A stretch of DNA of 37,659 nucleotides from a bacterium (GTDB taxonomy: Bacteria; Myxococcota_A; Bradymonadia; UBA7976; UBA1532). The stretch is from positions 1 through 37,659 of the forward strand of contig JAUHXL010000015.1 of NCBI GenBank assembly GCA_030426945.1, written 5' to 3'. Below are positions 7,890-14,921 of this stretch, in pieces. Within the stretch, counting starts at the first letter, position 1. Each line of letters opens with the position of its first letter. The notes beneath the pieces were generated by a model. That model made no database searches and was not told where the DNA came from. It saw only the letters and a program-made list of their open reading frames with translations. Position numbers and translations under genes: made by a program.

Positions 7890-8330
7890 ATGCCCGGTGT
7901 CCGCACCGTGTGGCTCCTCGGCTCCGACCGCAGCCTCGACGTGTTGTGCGAGGCGTTGCGCGGTGAGGGCGCAGAGGTGGATCGGCTGGGTCCCCCCCAG
8001 GTCCAGAGCTGGCTGGAGCAGGTCAACGCGGGCCAGACGCCCAGCTCGCTCCCCTCACTCCTCGTCGCGTCGGCCTCGCTGGCGTGGGCCGAGGATGGCC
8101 GCCTTCTCCGCACCCTCGCCGAGCGGCAGCCCTGGCGCTTCCTGCCCCTGGTGGTCGTCGCCGACGCCGAAGACCCCACGCTCTGTGATCGAAGCTATGA
8201 TCTGGGCGCCGCCGGCTGGGTGGTGATCCCGGTCGACGATGTCGACGCCCACGAGGCCAGTCAGACCTTCGCGCGCTATTGGTTGCGCACCACGCTGCTG
8301 CCCGAGATCGGCCCCGCCGCCCGCCTCTGA
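7890..8330 (+). CDS. Receiver-like protein lacking phosphorylation residues
   Basis: A 146-residue protein that aligns by eye to the CheY receiver fold, closest to the Rcp1-type pattern. It has VWLLGSDRSLDVL (strand 1), PSLLVASASL (strand 3), FLPLVVVADAED (strand 4), YDLGAAGWVVIPVDD (strand 5) and a final YWLRTTLLPE. The phosphoacceptor Asp is replaced by Ser61, the conserved Thr/Ser after strand 4 by Ala, and the Lys before Pro by Ile113. Of the N-terminal acidic pair only Asp13 remains. It should not be phosphorylated in the usual way. It starts 16 nt after the pilin stop with GAGAGGA upstream, so it is probably co-transcribed with pilA. A role in pilus control is inference from position. 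Confidence 0.7.
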   Translation: MPGVRTVWLLGSDRSLDVLCEALRGEGAEVDRLGPPQVQSWLEQVNAGQTPSSLPSLLVASASLAWAEDGRLLRTLAERQPWRFLPLVVVADAEDPTLCDRSYDLGAAGWVVIPVDDVDAHEASQTFARYWLRTTLLPEIGPAARL

Positions 8331-8457
8331 CGCCGCCGCTCGCTGCGCTCCCACCTCGGACATCCGTTGCGCCGCCGGGCGTCCAGAATCTGGACACCGT
8401 GGACGGTCGATACGCCCGGTGTGGATCTCAAGCATCTGAAATGATTGACGAATAGTC

Positions 8458-8473
8458 TGGCTCGGCGCTTGCC
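8458..8473 (+). promoter_or_regulatory. Sigma-54-like (-24/-12) promoter of the radC-like operon
   Basis: TGGCTCG (8458-8464), four bases GCGC (8465-8468) and TTGCC (8469-8473) match TGGCACG-N4-TTGCW at all but two positions. The invariant GG (8459-8460) and GC (8471-8472) are 10 nt apart. It would give a start near 8484, with the ATG at 8509 and a good ribosome site between them. The site sits in a 178-base gap and faces the next gene. A TTGACG at 8445-8450 has no fitting -10 partner. Confidence 0.55.
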
Positions 8474-8508
8474 GGTAGGGGGCTCACACTCGACGGGAGG
8501 TGAGCACG

Positions 8509-9210
8509 ATGGACGAGCGAAGTCTGGCCGAGTTGGCGCCGGAGGAGCGGCCACGGGAGCGGTTGCGTGCGGCGGGGGCGGCGGCCTTGGACGACGCGTC
8601 GCTGCTGGCTCTGGTCCTGGGCACCGGCCGGGGCAGCGGCGAGGACGCGTTGCAGCTGGCGCGGCGCATCCTGCGCAGCGTCGGCGGCGTGGGCGTGCTG
8701 GGCGCGGCGGCGCCCGCCGATCTGGAGACGATCAACGGCATCGGCGCCGTCCGGGCGGCGCGCATCTGCGCCACCTTCGAGCTGGGCCGGCGCGCTGCCG
8801 GTCCCGGAGCTGGGGGGGCGTCGCCCGCTCGGTCGTCGGCGCCGCCACCGCCGGCGCCGCCGATCGATCCCTTCGAAGCCGCGATCGAGCGCCTGCGCGG
8901 CCAGGTGCCGACGGGCGAGGCGGCGGTGCTGGGGTACCGGCCGCTCGACGCTCGGCCGCCGGTCACGCTCGGGCTGGGCGATCAGCTGGGCTCGGAGACC
9001 CGGGCGGGCGCCTACCTGGCGCGCCTGCTGACCGAGGGGCCCGGCCCGTGGTGGATCGTGTCGGTCCGACCGGGGGGCAAGCCCGCCCAGCGCGAACGCG
9101 GCGCGGCTGATCGTCTGCTCGAGGCGGCCACCTTGGTGGGCGTCGAGATCGAGCGCGTGATCGTCGTGGGTGGGCGCCGGGGCTGGATCCTGGCGGGGGC
9201 GGGTGCGTGA
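8509..9210 (+). CDS. radC: RadC-family (UPF0758) protein with degenerate JAMM site
   Basis: A 233-residue RadC homologue. The N-terminal part matches RadC: RPRERLRAAGAAALDDASLLALVLGTG, then a helix-hairpin-helix INGIGAVRAARI at residues 75-86. After a Pro/Ala-rich linker (100-120) comes the MPN/JAMM domain. The metal-binding HxHPSG of RadC reads SVRPGG at 185-190, so both His ligands are gone; the downstream Asp (D201) and the tail ADRLLEAATLVGVEIERVIVVGG still follow the RadC pattern. A metalloprotease-type activity is therefore unlikely. RadC function is not settled; the old repair claim is not supported. I start it at ATG 8509, with GGGAGGTGA at 8495-8503, rather than at the GTG at 8500 inside that ribosome site. 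It overlaps the next gene by 1 nt. Confidence 0.85.
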   Translation: MDERSLAELAPEERPRERLRAAGAAALDDASLLALVLGTGRGSGEDALQLARRILRSVGGVGVLGAAAPADLETINGIGAVRAARICATFELGRRAAGPGAGGASPARSSAPPPPAPPIDPFEAAIERLRGQVPTGEAAVLGYRPLDARPPVTLGLGDQLGSETRAGAYLARLLTEGPGPWWIVSVRPGGKPAQRERGAADRLLEAATLVGVEIERVIVVGGRRGWILAGAGA

Positions 9211-10070
9211 TGGCGCTGCTCATCGCCCTGCTGTTCTGGAGCTTCGACCGGATCGAGCCGCCGTGGGCGGTGCTGGTGGGCGACGACGGGCGTGTCGTCG
9301 AGGTGCCGGTCGAGCGGCTGCCCCCGGACGCGCGACCCGGCGACCGCCTGCAGACCCTGGCGGGACCGGTGGTCGGCGACCGCGAGGCCCGCCGGGCGCG
9401 GATCGCGGCTCGGCTGGCGCGGCTGGCGGGACTTGCATCGACCTCGCCCGTCGGCCATCGTTCGGCGGTGAATCGCCGTCGACCGGATCACTTCGCCCGC
9501 CGCGCTCAGCGCGAAGGCTTCGCCGCCCGCAGCGTGTACAAGCTCGAGGAGATCGACCGGCGGGTCGGGCTCCTGCGGCGCGGGATGCGCGTGCTGGACC
9601 TCGGCTGCTCGCCGGGATCCTGGCTTCAGTACGCGGCGGCGGCGGTCGGACCGCGCGGCCGTGTGGTCGGCATCGATCTCAAGCCCGTCGAGGTGGCGGG
9701 CGGGGCGCACGTGCGGGCCGAGGTCGCGGACGCCTTCGAGACGCCGCCGGCCCAGCTGCTCGACTGGGGCGGGGGTCCCTTCGATCTGGTGCTCAGCGAC
9801 ATGGCGCCGGCCACGTCGGGCAATCGTCTGGCGGACCACGCCCGGTCCATCGATTTGTGCCGGCGAGCCCTGACCGTCGCCGAGGCGGTGCTCGCGTCGG
9901 GCGGCGGCTTCGTCTGCAAGGTGTTCGAGGGCGAGGACGCCGCGGACCTGGCGGCGGACGTGCGCAGCCGCTTCGAGCGGTTCAAGCGCATCAAGCCCAA
10001 GGGCACGCGGTCCGAGAGCGTGGAGCTCTTCTTCGTGGCGCAGGGCTATCGAGCGGGGCAGGGGACGTGA
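9210..10070 (+). CDS. rlmE: DUF3006 domain fused to 23S rRNA 2'-O-methyltransferase RlmE (FtsJ/RrmJ)
   Basis: A 286-residue protein. Residues 12-72 match the DUF3006 pattern: DRIEPPWAVLVGDDG, VPVERLPPDARPGDRL, then a basic DREARRARIAARLARL helix. From about residue 87 it is a full RlmE: SAM-binding VLDLGCSPGSWLQYAA (128-143), GIDLKP, LVLSDMAP, GGGFVCKVFEG, and ESVELFFVAQGY. The catalytic tetrad is K111-D197-K237-E272; its spacing of 86, 40 and 35 is identical to E. coli RlmE (38-124-164-199). It methylates the ribose of U2552 in the ribosomal A loop. RlmE is normally about 200 residues; an in-frame GTG at 9468 could start a separate RlmE, but no ribosome site precedes it. The gene overlaps its neighbours on both sides (TGATG, GTGA). 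Confidence 0.88.
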   Translation: MALLIALLFWSFDRIEPPWAVLVGDDGRVVEVPVERLPPDARPGDRLQTLAGPVVGDREARRARIAARLARLAGLASTSPVGHRSAVNRRRPDHFARRAQREGFAARSVYKLEEIDRRVGLLRRGMRVLDLGCSPGSWLQYAAAAVGPRGRVVGIDLKPVEVAGGAHVRAEVADAFETPPAQLLDWGGGPFDLVLSDMAPATSGNRLADHARSIDLCRRALTVAEAVLASGGGFVCKVFEGEDAADLAADVRSRFERFKRIKPKGTRSESVELFFVAQGYRAGQGT

Positions 10071-11170
10071 TCGCGTTGCCCCCCGAGGTCGTCGCCACGA
10101 TGGCGGCGAGTGGGCTGTCCGTCGAGGTCTTCGACCGGCTGCGCCGGCGACTCACCGAGGGCGGCTGGCGCGCCGACGAGAACCGGCTGCGGTGCGTCGT
10201 CGAGGCGCCCGCAGAAGGCGACATCGGGGGGCTGCCGACGGACACGGCGGCCCTGCGAGCGCGGGGCGAGCAGGCCTTGCGGGCCGGGCAGGTGGGCATC
10301 GTCCTGCTCAACGGCGGCATGGCGACCCGCTTTGGTGAGCGCGTGAAGGGCGTGGTCGAGGTCTCGGAGGGTCGCTCCTTCCTGGGCCTCAAGGTGCTCG
10401 ACGCTCGGCGGGCCGCGCAGCGCGTCGGCGGCCCGCCGGTGCCCGTGTTGCTGATGAACAGCCGAGCGACGACGGAGGCGACGGCGCACCATCTGAGCGC
10501 GCGCGACCACTTCGGCCACCCGGCCTCGTCCATCTGGTCCTTCGAGCAGCAGTGGGCCGTGCGCCTGCAGCCCTCCGGCGCGCTCTTCCGAGACGACGAG
10601 GGGCGGCCGTCCTATTACGGCCCGGGCCACGGCGACCTGCCCGACTGCTTGCAGCGCAGCGGCCTGCTCGAGCGCTTCGAGGCGGCCGGCGGCCGCTATC
10701 TGCTGATGAGCAACGTGGACAACGCCGCCGCGACGCTCGATCCGGTCCTGCTCGGCTGGCACATCGAGGGGGGGGGCGCCCTCACGGTCGAGGTCGTGGA
10801 CAAGCACCCGGGGGACGTCGGAGGTGCTCCCTGGCGCGTGGACGGGCGCGCCCAGATCGTCGAGACCTTCCGTTTGCCGGCGGGCGTCGATCCGGACGCC
10901 TCGCCCGTGTTCAACACGAACACCCTGTGGTTCTCCGCCGAGGCCCTGCGTGGGCCCGCGCCGCTCACCTGGTTGATGGTGCGCAAGCAGGCGGGGGGGC
11001 GGCCGACGGTGCAGTTCGAGCGGCTGATCGGCGAGCTCAGCGCGTCGGTGGACACCCGCTTCGTCCGTGTGCCGCGCGTCGGTCGGGCGACCCGCTTCGT
11101 GCCGGTGAAGACGCCCGAGGATCTCGCGGCCAACCGCGCCTGGCTGACCGAGGCGTGGGGGGCTCGATGA
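10067..11170 (+). CDS. UDP-sugar pyrophosphorylase family protein (UDPGP type, UTP-glucose-1-phosphate uridylyltransferase-like)
   Basis: A 367-residue nucleotidyltransferase of the UDPGP type. The loop LNGGMATRFGERVKG (81-95) corresponds to the GG-x-x-TR-x-G nucleotide-binding signature with its lysine; the usual Pro before that Lys is Val. PGHGDLPDCLQRSGLL (186-201) and MSNVDN (214-219) match the uridine- and metal-binding regions, and FNTNTLWFS (282-290) is also typical. The family transfers UMP from UTP to a sugar 1-phosphate, giving UDP-glucose or UDP-GlcNAc. Substrate cannot be decided by reading. It is shorter than eukaryotic UDPGPs (about 470-500). The start is GTG at 10067, overlapping the rlmE stop by 4 nt (GTGA); it overlaps the lipoprotein gene by ATGA. 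Confidence 0.82.
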   Translation: MIALPPEVVATMAASGLSVEVFDRLRRRLTEGGWRADENRLRCVVEAPAEGDIGGLPTDTAALRARGEQALRAGQVGIVLLNGGMATRFGERVKGVVEVSEGRSFLGLKVLDARRAAQRVGGPPVPVLLMNSRATTEATAHHLSARDHFGHPASSIWSFEQQWAVRLQPSGALFRDDEGRPSYYGPGHGDLPDCLQRSGLLERFEAAGGRYLLMSNVDNAAATLDPVLLGWHIEGGGALTVEVVDKHPGDVGGAPWRVDGRAQIVETFRLPAGVDPDASPVFNTNTLWFSAEALRGPAPLTWLMVRKQAGGRPTVQFERLIGELSASVDTRFVRVPRVGRATRFVPVKTPEDLAANRAWLTEAWGAR

Positions 11171-11631
11171 GGGGGCGGGCGACGGCGCGGATGGTCGCCG
11201 GTGGGCTGCTGCTGGCTGCTCTGCTCGGGTGTGGAGAGATCGAGACGCTGGCCCTCAGCGAGCGGCCGAGCCGCGCGGACTTCGACGAGGTGGTCCACCC
11301 CCTCCTCATCGAGATGGGCTGCAGCCGCAACGGCAGGTGCCACACGATCGTCTCGGGTGAGCTCCGCCTCGATCCGGCGCGGACGCCGGCGACGCTGGAT
11401 CAGGACTTCCTGCTGGTGCAGGGCTTCATCGATCTGGACGACCCGGACGCCTCGCAGCTGCTGAGGACCGTGCTGCAGGGGACCGACTCCACCCACCGGC
11501 CGCCCTTCTGCTTCCGCTCGACGCAGGATTGCGCCTATCGGAAGGTGCGCGCCTGGATCGCCTGGAGCGGTCCGGACGATCCCCGGCCCCAGGACATCGA
11601 CTGTGATCTGGCGCAGGAGGGTTGCCCGTGA
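11167..11631 (+). CDS. Lipoprotein with cytochrome-c-like Cys-His motif
   Basis: A 154-residue protein with a lipoprotein signal: hydrophobic GGLLLAALL ending in LLGC, so Cys22 would be lipidated. The mature part has FDEVVHPLLIEMGCSRNGRCH followed by GELRLDPA. That arrangement resembles secreted c-type-cytochrome-like domains common in planctomycetes and myxobacteria (PILxxxCxxCH ... GGLxLD). Here the spacing is C-x5-CH rather than CxxCH, so covalent haem attachment by the usual route is doubtful. Further cysteines (PPFCFRSTQDCAYRK, IDCDLAQEGCP) may form disulphides. It is the last gene of the operon that starts at 8509, with an ATGA overlap to the UDPGP gene. Function unknown. Confidence 0.75.
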   Translation: MRGRATARMVAGGLLLAALLGCGEIETLALSERPSRADFDEVVHPLLIEMGCSRNGRCHTIVSGELRLDPARTPATLDQDFLLVQGFIDLDDPDASQLLRTVLQGTDSTHRPPFCFRSTQDCAYRKVRAWIAWSGPDDPRPQDIDCDLAQEGCP

Positions 11632-11657
11632 GGCCCGACCACGCGCGGGGGCCGAGG

Positions 11658-12449
11658 TCAGTAGCCGTAGCGCGCGAAGACACCGACGCTGAAGAACTGG
11701 TCGCGCGTCTGGGCGTCCGTCACGCCGGCCGCTCGGGTGCCCTCGCCGGCGAAGTCGTGCCCGATGAAGGTGGCGTCGACGCGGGCGTGCAACCCCCACG
11801 CGCCGGCGAGCCGGCTGACGGCTTCGAGTCGAGCCCCGTAGCCGTGGCTGCTTCGGGGATCGCCCGAGTCGGTCGGCGTCTCGCGCACGAAGAACGGCAG
11901 GTGTCCACGCAGGGTGCCACGCAGCCACAGGCGGTCGCCGAGCACCGGCCAGGCGACGCCGGCGGTCAGCTCGGGACCCGCCACCGTCCGATCCACCAGC
12001 AGAGCGGGCCGTTGAACCTGTGCCGTCTGGTGCAGCCCGCGCAGGCCGAGCCCCACGATCAAGGCGACCGCGTCGGCGCGGGGCCCGAAGAAGTGCCGAC
12101 CGCGCGCGCCCGCCTCGAACTGGTGCACGTTGAGCTGGAAGGTCTGATCACTCTCGGGCACCGCGATCGCGGCGCCGAGTCCGAGGGCGGCGCCCGCGTA
12201 GAGGCCCAGCGCCTCGGTGGACCAATGATCGATCCCGAACGCGAGGGCGGGCAGGGCGGTGAGGGCGGCCTCGACCTGGGTGGACGCGGACTCGACCGCG
12301 AGGTGCCCGCTCAGGATCTCGAAGCCCGTCCAGACGCCGCTTCGCGTGCGCGCCTGCTGCAGCGCCTCGGCGGAGGTGGCCGCGTGCCCCGAGGCGGGCG
12401 CGGCGCAGGTCAGCAGCAGGGGCAGCAGCGAGGCGAGGTGCGGGCGCAT
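11658..12449 (-). CDS. Exported, probably outer-membrane beta-barrel protein
   Basis: A 263-residue protein with a signal peptide (LASLLPLLLTCAAPASGHA, cleavage near residue 23). The rest has alternating amphipathic stretches such as LGLYAGAALGLGAAIAVPE, QFEAGARGRHFFGPR and LWLRGTLRGHLPFFV. It ends in FFSVGVFARYGY, with an aromatic terminus as in outer-membrane barrels. I do not recognise a family. It converges on the lipoprotein gene (26-base gap) and faces another exported protein gene head to head at 12438. A barrel fold is inferred from composition and strand pattern. The ATG at 12449 fits the signal peptide directly. Confidence 0.75.
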   Translation of the reverse strand: MRPHLASLLPLLLTCAAPASGHAATSAEALQQARTRSGVWTGFEILSGHLAVESASTQVEAALTALPALAFGIDHWSTEALGLYAGAALGLGAAIAVPESDQTFQLNVHQFEAGARGRHFFGPRADAVALIVGLGLRGLHQTAQVQRPALLVDRTVAGPELTAGVAWPVLGDRLWLRGTLRGHLPFFVRETPTDSGDPRSSHGYGARLEAVSRLAGAWGLHARVDATFIGHDFAGEGTRAAGVTDAQTRDQFFSVGVFARYGY

Positions 12450-13034
12450 GGGCGCATCTTAGAGCGGGCGGGCGCCCACCGAAACCTGGGCGGTGGGGCG
12501 GCTGGTCGCCTGGCCGCGCTCCTGCTCGCGGGGTCCGCGTGGCTGCTGGCGCCGCGCGCCGCCGCTCAGCTGAGCGACTCGGCGGCCGAGCAGGCGGTCC
12601 AGTCGGCGCTGGGCGTCTTCCTCACCACGCCGGACCGACGAGAGCAGCACGAGCGCGTCGCGCTGCAGGGTGGCCGGCTGGAGATCTGGTTTCTTCGTCC
12701 GGTGCGTCGCCAGGACGGTGACCGTCCCCTGTGTGACGGCTTCCGCTGGCTGCTGGTCGGGCGCCTGGCCGACGCCCCCGGCGTGCGGTCGCTCTTCGAC
12801 CAGCTCCCGTCGGTCGACGAGGTGACGCTGGTGTACTACGACCTCGAGACGCGCGTGGAGCCGGACGCGTCCGGACGCTATCGGCAGTTGCGCAACGCGG
12901 CGCCCCACGCGCGCTTCACCGTGTCGCGCGCATCGGCCGCGCGGTTGAACCCGCAGGCGCTCGAGGGCCAGCTGCAGGGGCCGGACTGCGTCGCCTTGGG
13001 GCGTCGGCTGGTGGACAGCGTCTGGGTGCCCTGA
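12438..13034 (+). CDS. Exported protein of unknown function (start uncertain)
   Basis: About 198 residues if read from the GTG at 12438. A basic N-terminus leads to a signal peptide core LAALLLAGSAWLLAP with cleavage at AAA^Q near residue 43, which is a long n-region. The mature part (LSDSAAEQAVQSALGVF, then VYYDLETRVEPDASGRYR) has no motif I recognise. No ATG lies between an upstream stop-free stretch and the signal peptide. The GTG at 12438 would make the gene overlap the divergent gene's start by 12 nt; a CTG at 12486 is the only nearer alternative I see. The mature domain has convincing codon use, but the 5' end needs confirmation. It converges on the Fic-like gene. Confidence 0.65.
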   Translation: MRAHGRILERAGAHRNLGGGAAGRLAALLLAGSAWLLAPRAAAQLSDSAAEQAVQSALGVFLTTPDRREQHERVALQGGRLEIWFLRPVRRQDGDRPLCDGFRWLLVGRLADAPGVRSLFDQLPSVDEVTLVYYDLETRVEPDASGRYRQLRNAAPHARFTVSRASAARLNPQALEGQLQGPDCVALGRRLVDSVWVP

Positions 13035-13068
13035 CCGGGCGCTCGCCAACGTGCGCCCGCAGCGCCCA

Positions 13069-13084
13069 CCGCGGCGCGCCGCGG
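13069..13084. terminator. GC-only palindrome between convergent genes
   Basis: CCGCGGCGCGCCGCGG is a perfect 16-nt palindrome in the 72-base gap between the exported protein gene (ends 13034) and the Fic-like gene (ends 13107 on the minus strand). Its position suits a bidirectional transcription end, but there is no T-run on either side. Confidence 0.3.
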
Positions 13085-13106
13085 GTCGGCGCGTACGGAG
13101 GTGGGA

Positions 13107-13859
13107 TCAGGAGATCGGGCGACGCAGCAGGCCGATGCCGCTCGGCGACTCCAGCATGCCCGCGACCGCCTGGTGGAACAGCCGCACCAGGGCGGAGGGC
13201 TCGGGCTGGCCGAGGGCCTCGTAGTAGGCGTCCCGCTGGTGCGCAGCCAGGTGGGCGGGCGGGTAGCCCCGCGACAACAGCAGCAGGTTGGTGAACAGCC
13301 GCGCCGTCGTGCCGGGGTTGCGCCGGAAGGGGTAGATGAACATGAGCCGGTGGTGCACCTCGGCCGCGAAGGCCACCGGATCGCAGGCGTCGTCGTACTC
13401 CTGCTCGACCTGCTCGAACAGCTTGCGCAGGTGGTAGGGCACCTTGTCGGCGGCGCAGATGCGCTGGAAGTAGTCGCGATGCACGGGCGAGGTGCGCCGG
13501 TACAGGCCGCCGCGATCCTTCGGATCCGGGGTCAGCATCCGGTGGATCGCTTTGAGGTTCTCGAGGTTCACGGCCTCGAGACCCTCGTGGGCGCGCGACC
13601 AGACGAAGTGGACGGTGTCGACGTAGCGCCGGATCTCGTCGAGCAGCGGGTGCAGGTAGGGATCGAGGCGATCATCTTCGCCGCGCAGGGCGAGCGCGAT
13701 CTCCTCGGGCCGGTACAGCCGCCCCTCCAGCATGTTGTCGTGGTGAACCCAGGAGACCAGCAGTCGCTCGGAGACAGGCTCCGGCTCGGGCTGGCGGCGG
13801 GCGAGCGTGCGAGCGCGGTGGTGCTCGAGCTTACGGATGAACTCGGTTCCGGGGGCCAC
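13107..13859 (-). CDS. Fic-fold protein with degenerate active site
   Basis: A 250-residue protein with the Fic/DOC helical core. An N-terminal inhibitory-helix-like region reads VHHDNMLEGRLYRPEEI (38-54); the core has LENLKAIHRMLTP, GGLYRRTSPVHRDYF and EVHHRLMFIYPFRRNPGTTAR. Active Fic AMP-transferases have HPFxDGNGRxxR in the last stretch; here it reads YPFRRNPGTTAR (176-187), so the catalytic His is Tyr176 and the GNG anion-binding turn is lost. The following helix, LFTNLLLLSRGYPPAHL, is normal. AMP transfer is therefore unlikely; it may bind a target or regulate. I prefer GTG 13859 because GAGGAG is 6 nt before it, whereas it directly abuts the ATG at 13865. It lies 63 nt downstream of ilvE on the same strand. 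Confidence 0.78.
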   Translation of the reverse strand: MAPGTEFIRKLEHHRARTLARRQPEPEPVSERLLVSWVHHDNMLEGRLYRPEEIALALRGEDDRLDPYLHPLLDEIRRYVDTVHFVWSRAHEGLEAVNLENLKAIHRMLTPDPKDRGGLYRRTSPVHRDYFQRICAADKVPYHLRKLFEQVEQEYDDACDPVAFAAEVHHRLMFIYPFRRNPGTTARLFTNLLLLSRGYPPAHLAAHQRDAYYEALGQPEPSALVRLFHQAVAGMLESPSGIGLLRRPIS

Positions 13860-13922
13860 GGGCATCTCCTCGGTGCGGCGAAGACGCTTCCGGGGCTATG
13901 CGAAGGCCGTGCCGCCGAGCGC

Positions 13923-14855
13923 TCAGGCGCCGAGGCGGTAGGCGTGGCGCCACTCGGGGTGGGTGGGGTCATCGCCCTTCACGATGGCGAAAAAACGCTT
14001 CGAGATCATAGCGGTAACTTCGCCCGGTCGGCCCGGCCCGATCCGCCGATCGTCGACCTCGCGCACCGGCGTGACCTCGGCGGCGGTGCCGCACAGGAAG
14101 ATCTCGTCGGCGGTGTAGAGTTCGTCCCGCGTGAAGAGGCGCTCCTCGACCACGACACCGAGGTCACGGGCGATCTGCAGGCACGAGTCGCGGGTGATGC
14201 CGCCGAGGATGCTGCCCCCGTAGGGCGCCGTGATGACGCGGCCGTCGCGGACGAAGAACAGGTTCTCACCGGTGCACTCGGACACGTAGCCGTTGACGTC
14301 GAGCATGATGGCCTCGTCGTAGCCGGCCGCGAGCGCCTCCCGCTTCGCTATGACACTGTTGACATACTGTCCGCAAATCTTGCCCTTGGCGAGGTTCACG
14401 TTGACGTGCAGCCGGTTGAACGAGCTGATCTTGCAACGGATCCCCTTCGACATGCCCTCGTCGCCCAGGTAGGCGCCCCAGTTCCATGCGGCGATCGCGA
14501 CCCGTACGCGGTTGTTCAGCGCGCCGAGGCCCATCGCCTCGCTGCCGAGGAAGGCGATCGGGCGCAGGTAGCCCTCGTCGAGTCCATTGGCCTGCAGCGT
14601 CGCGACGCAGGCCTGCGTCAGGTCGCCGCGGCCGAACGGGATCTCCATACCGATGATGTGGGCGCTGTCGAACAGCCGGCGCACGTGCTCCTCGAGGCGG
14701 AAGACGTGGCTCTCGCCGTCCGCGCGCCGGTAGGCGCGGATGCCCTCGAAGACGCCGAAGCCGTAGTGCAGCGTGTGGGTCAGCACGTGCACGGTGGCCT
14801 TCTCGAAGTCGACCAGCTCGCCGTCCAACCAGATCTTGTCGGCCTTCACCGCCAT
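13923..14855 (-). CDS. ilvE: Branched-chain amino acid aminotransferase
   Basis: A 310-residue class IV PLP aminotransferase of usual IlvE length. It catalyses the last step of Leu, Ile and Val synthesis, transferring the amino group from glutamate to the branched 2-oxo acids. Visible features are [16 protein letters not shown] (27-42), YLRPIAF, the PLP lysine K159 in [33 protein letters not shown] (phosphate-binding side) and [18 protein letters not shown] lies about 6 nt before the ATG. It sits 66 nt after glnE and upstream of the Fic-like gene, all on the minus strand, so the three may share a transcript. All key residues appear intact. Confidence 0.95.
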   Translation of the reverse strand: MAVKADKIWLDGELVDFEKATVHVLTHTLHYGFGVFEGIRAYRRADGESHVFRLEEHVRRLFDSAHIIGMEIPFGRGDLTQACVATLQANGLDEGYLRPIAFLGSEAMGLGALNNRVRVAIAAWNWGAYLGDEGMSKGIRCKISSFNRLHVNVNLAKGKICGQYVNSVIAKREALAAGYDEAIMLDVNGYVSECTGENLFFVRDGRVITAPYGGSILGGITRDSCLQIARDLGVVVEERLFTRDELYTADEIFLCGTAAEVTPVREVDDRRIGPGRPGEVTAMISKRFFAIVKGDDPTHPEWRHAYRLGA

Positions 14856-14921
14856 GTCGTCGCTCCGTCCGATTCTCGTTCGCCGCAGCGCGCCCCCGAT
14901 CCGAGGTCGCGTGGCTCGGTG

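Noticed and set aside
8445-8450. TTGACG as the -35 box of a sigma-70 promoter for the radC-like gene.
   Set aside because: No acceptable -10 hexamer follows at 16-18 nt, whereas the overlapping region fits a sigma-54 element well.
9170-10066. A long upstream extension of the UDPGP-family gene in its reading frame.
   Set aside because: This part lies over rlmE in another frame and has no conserved content. The GTG at 10067 gives a family-like N-terminus and a 4-nt overlap.
8509-13865. The radC-like gene, Fic-like gene and helicase as parts of a phage-defence or toxin-antitoxin island.
   Set aside because: They lie among housekeeping operons with the same base composition. There is no integrase, tRNA edge, repeat or antitoxin-like partner, and the RadC and Fic active sites are lost.
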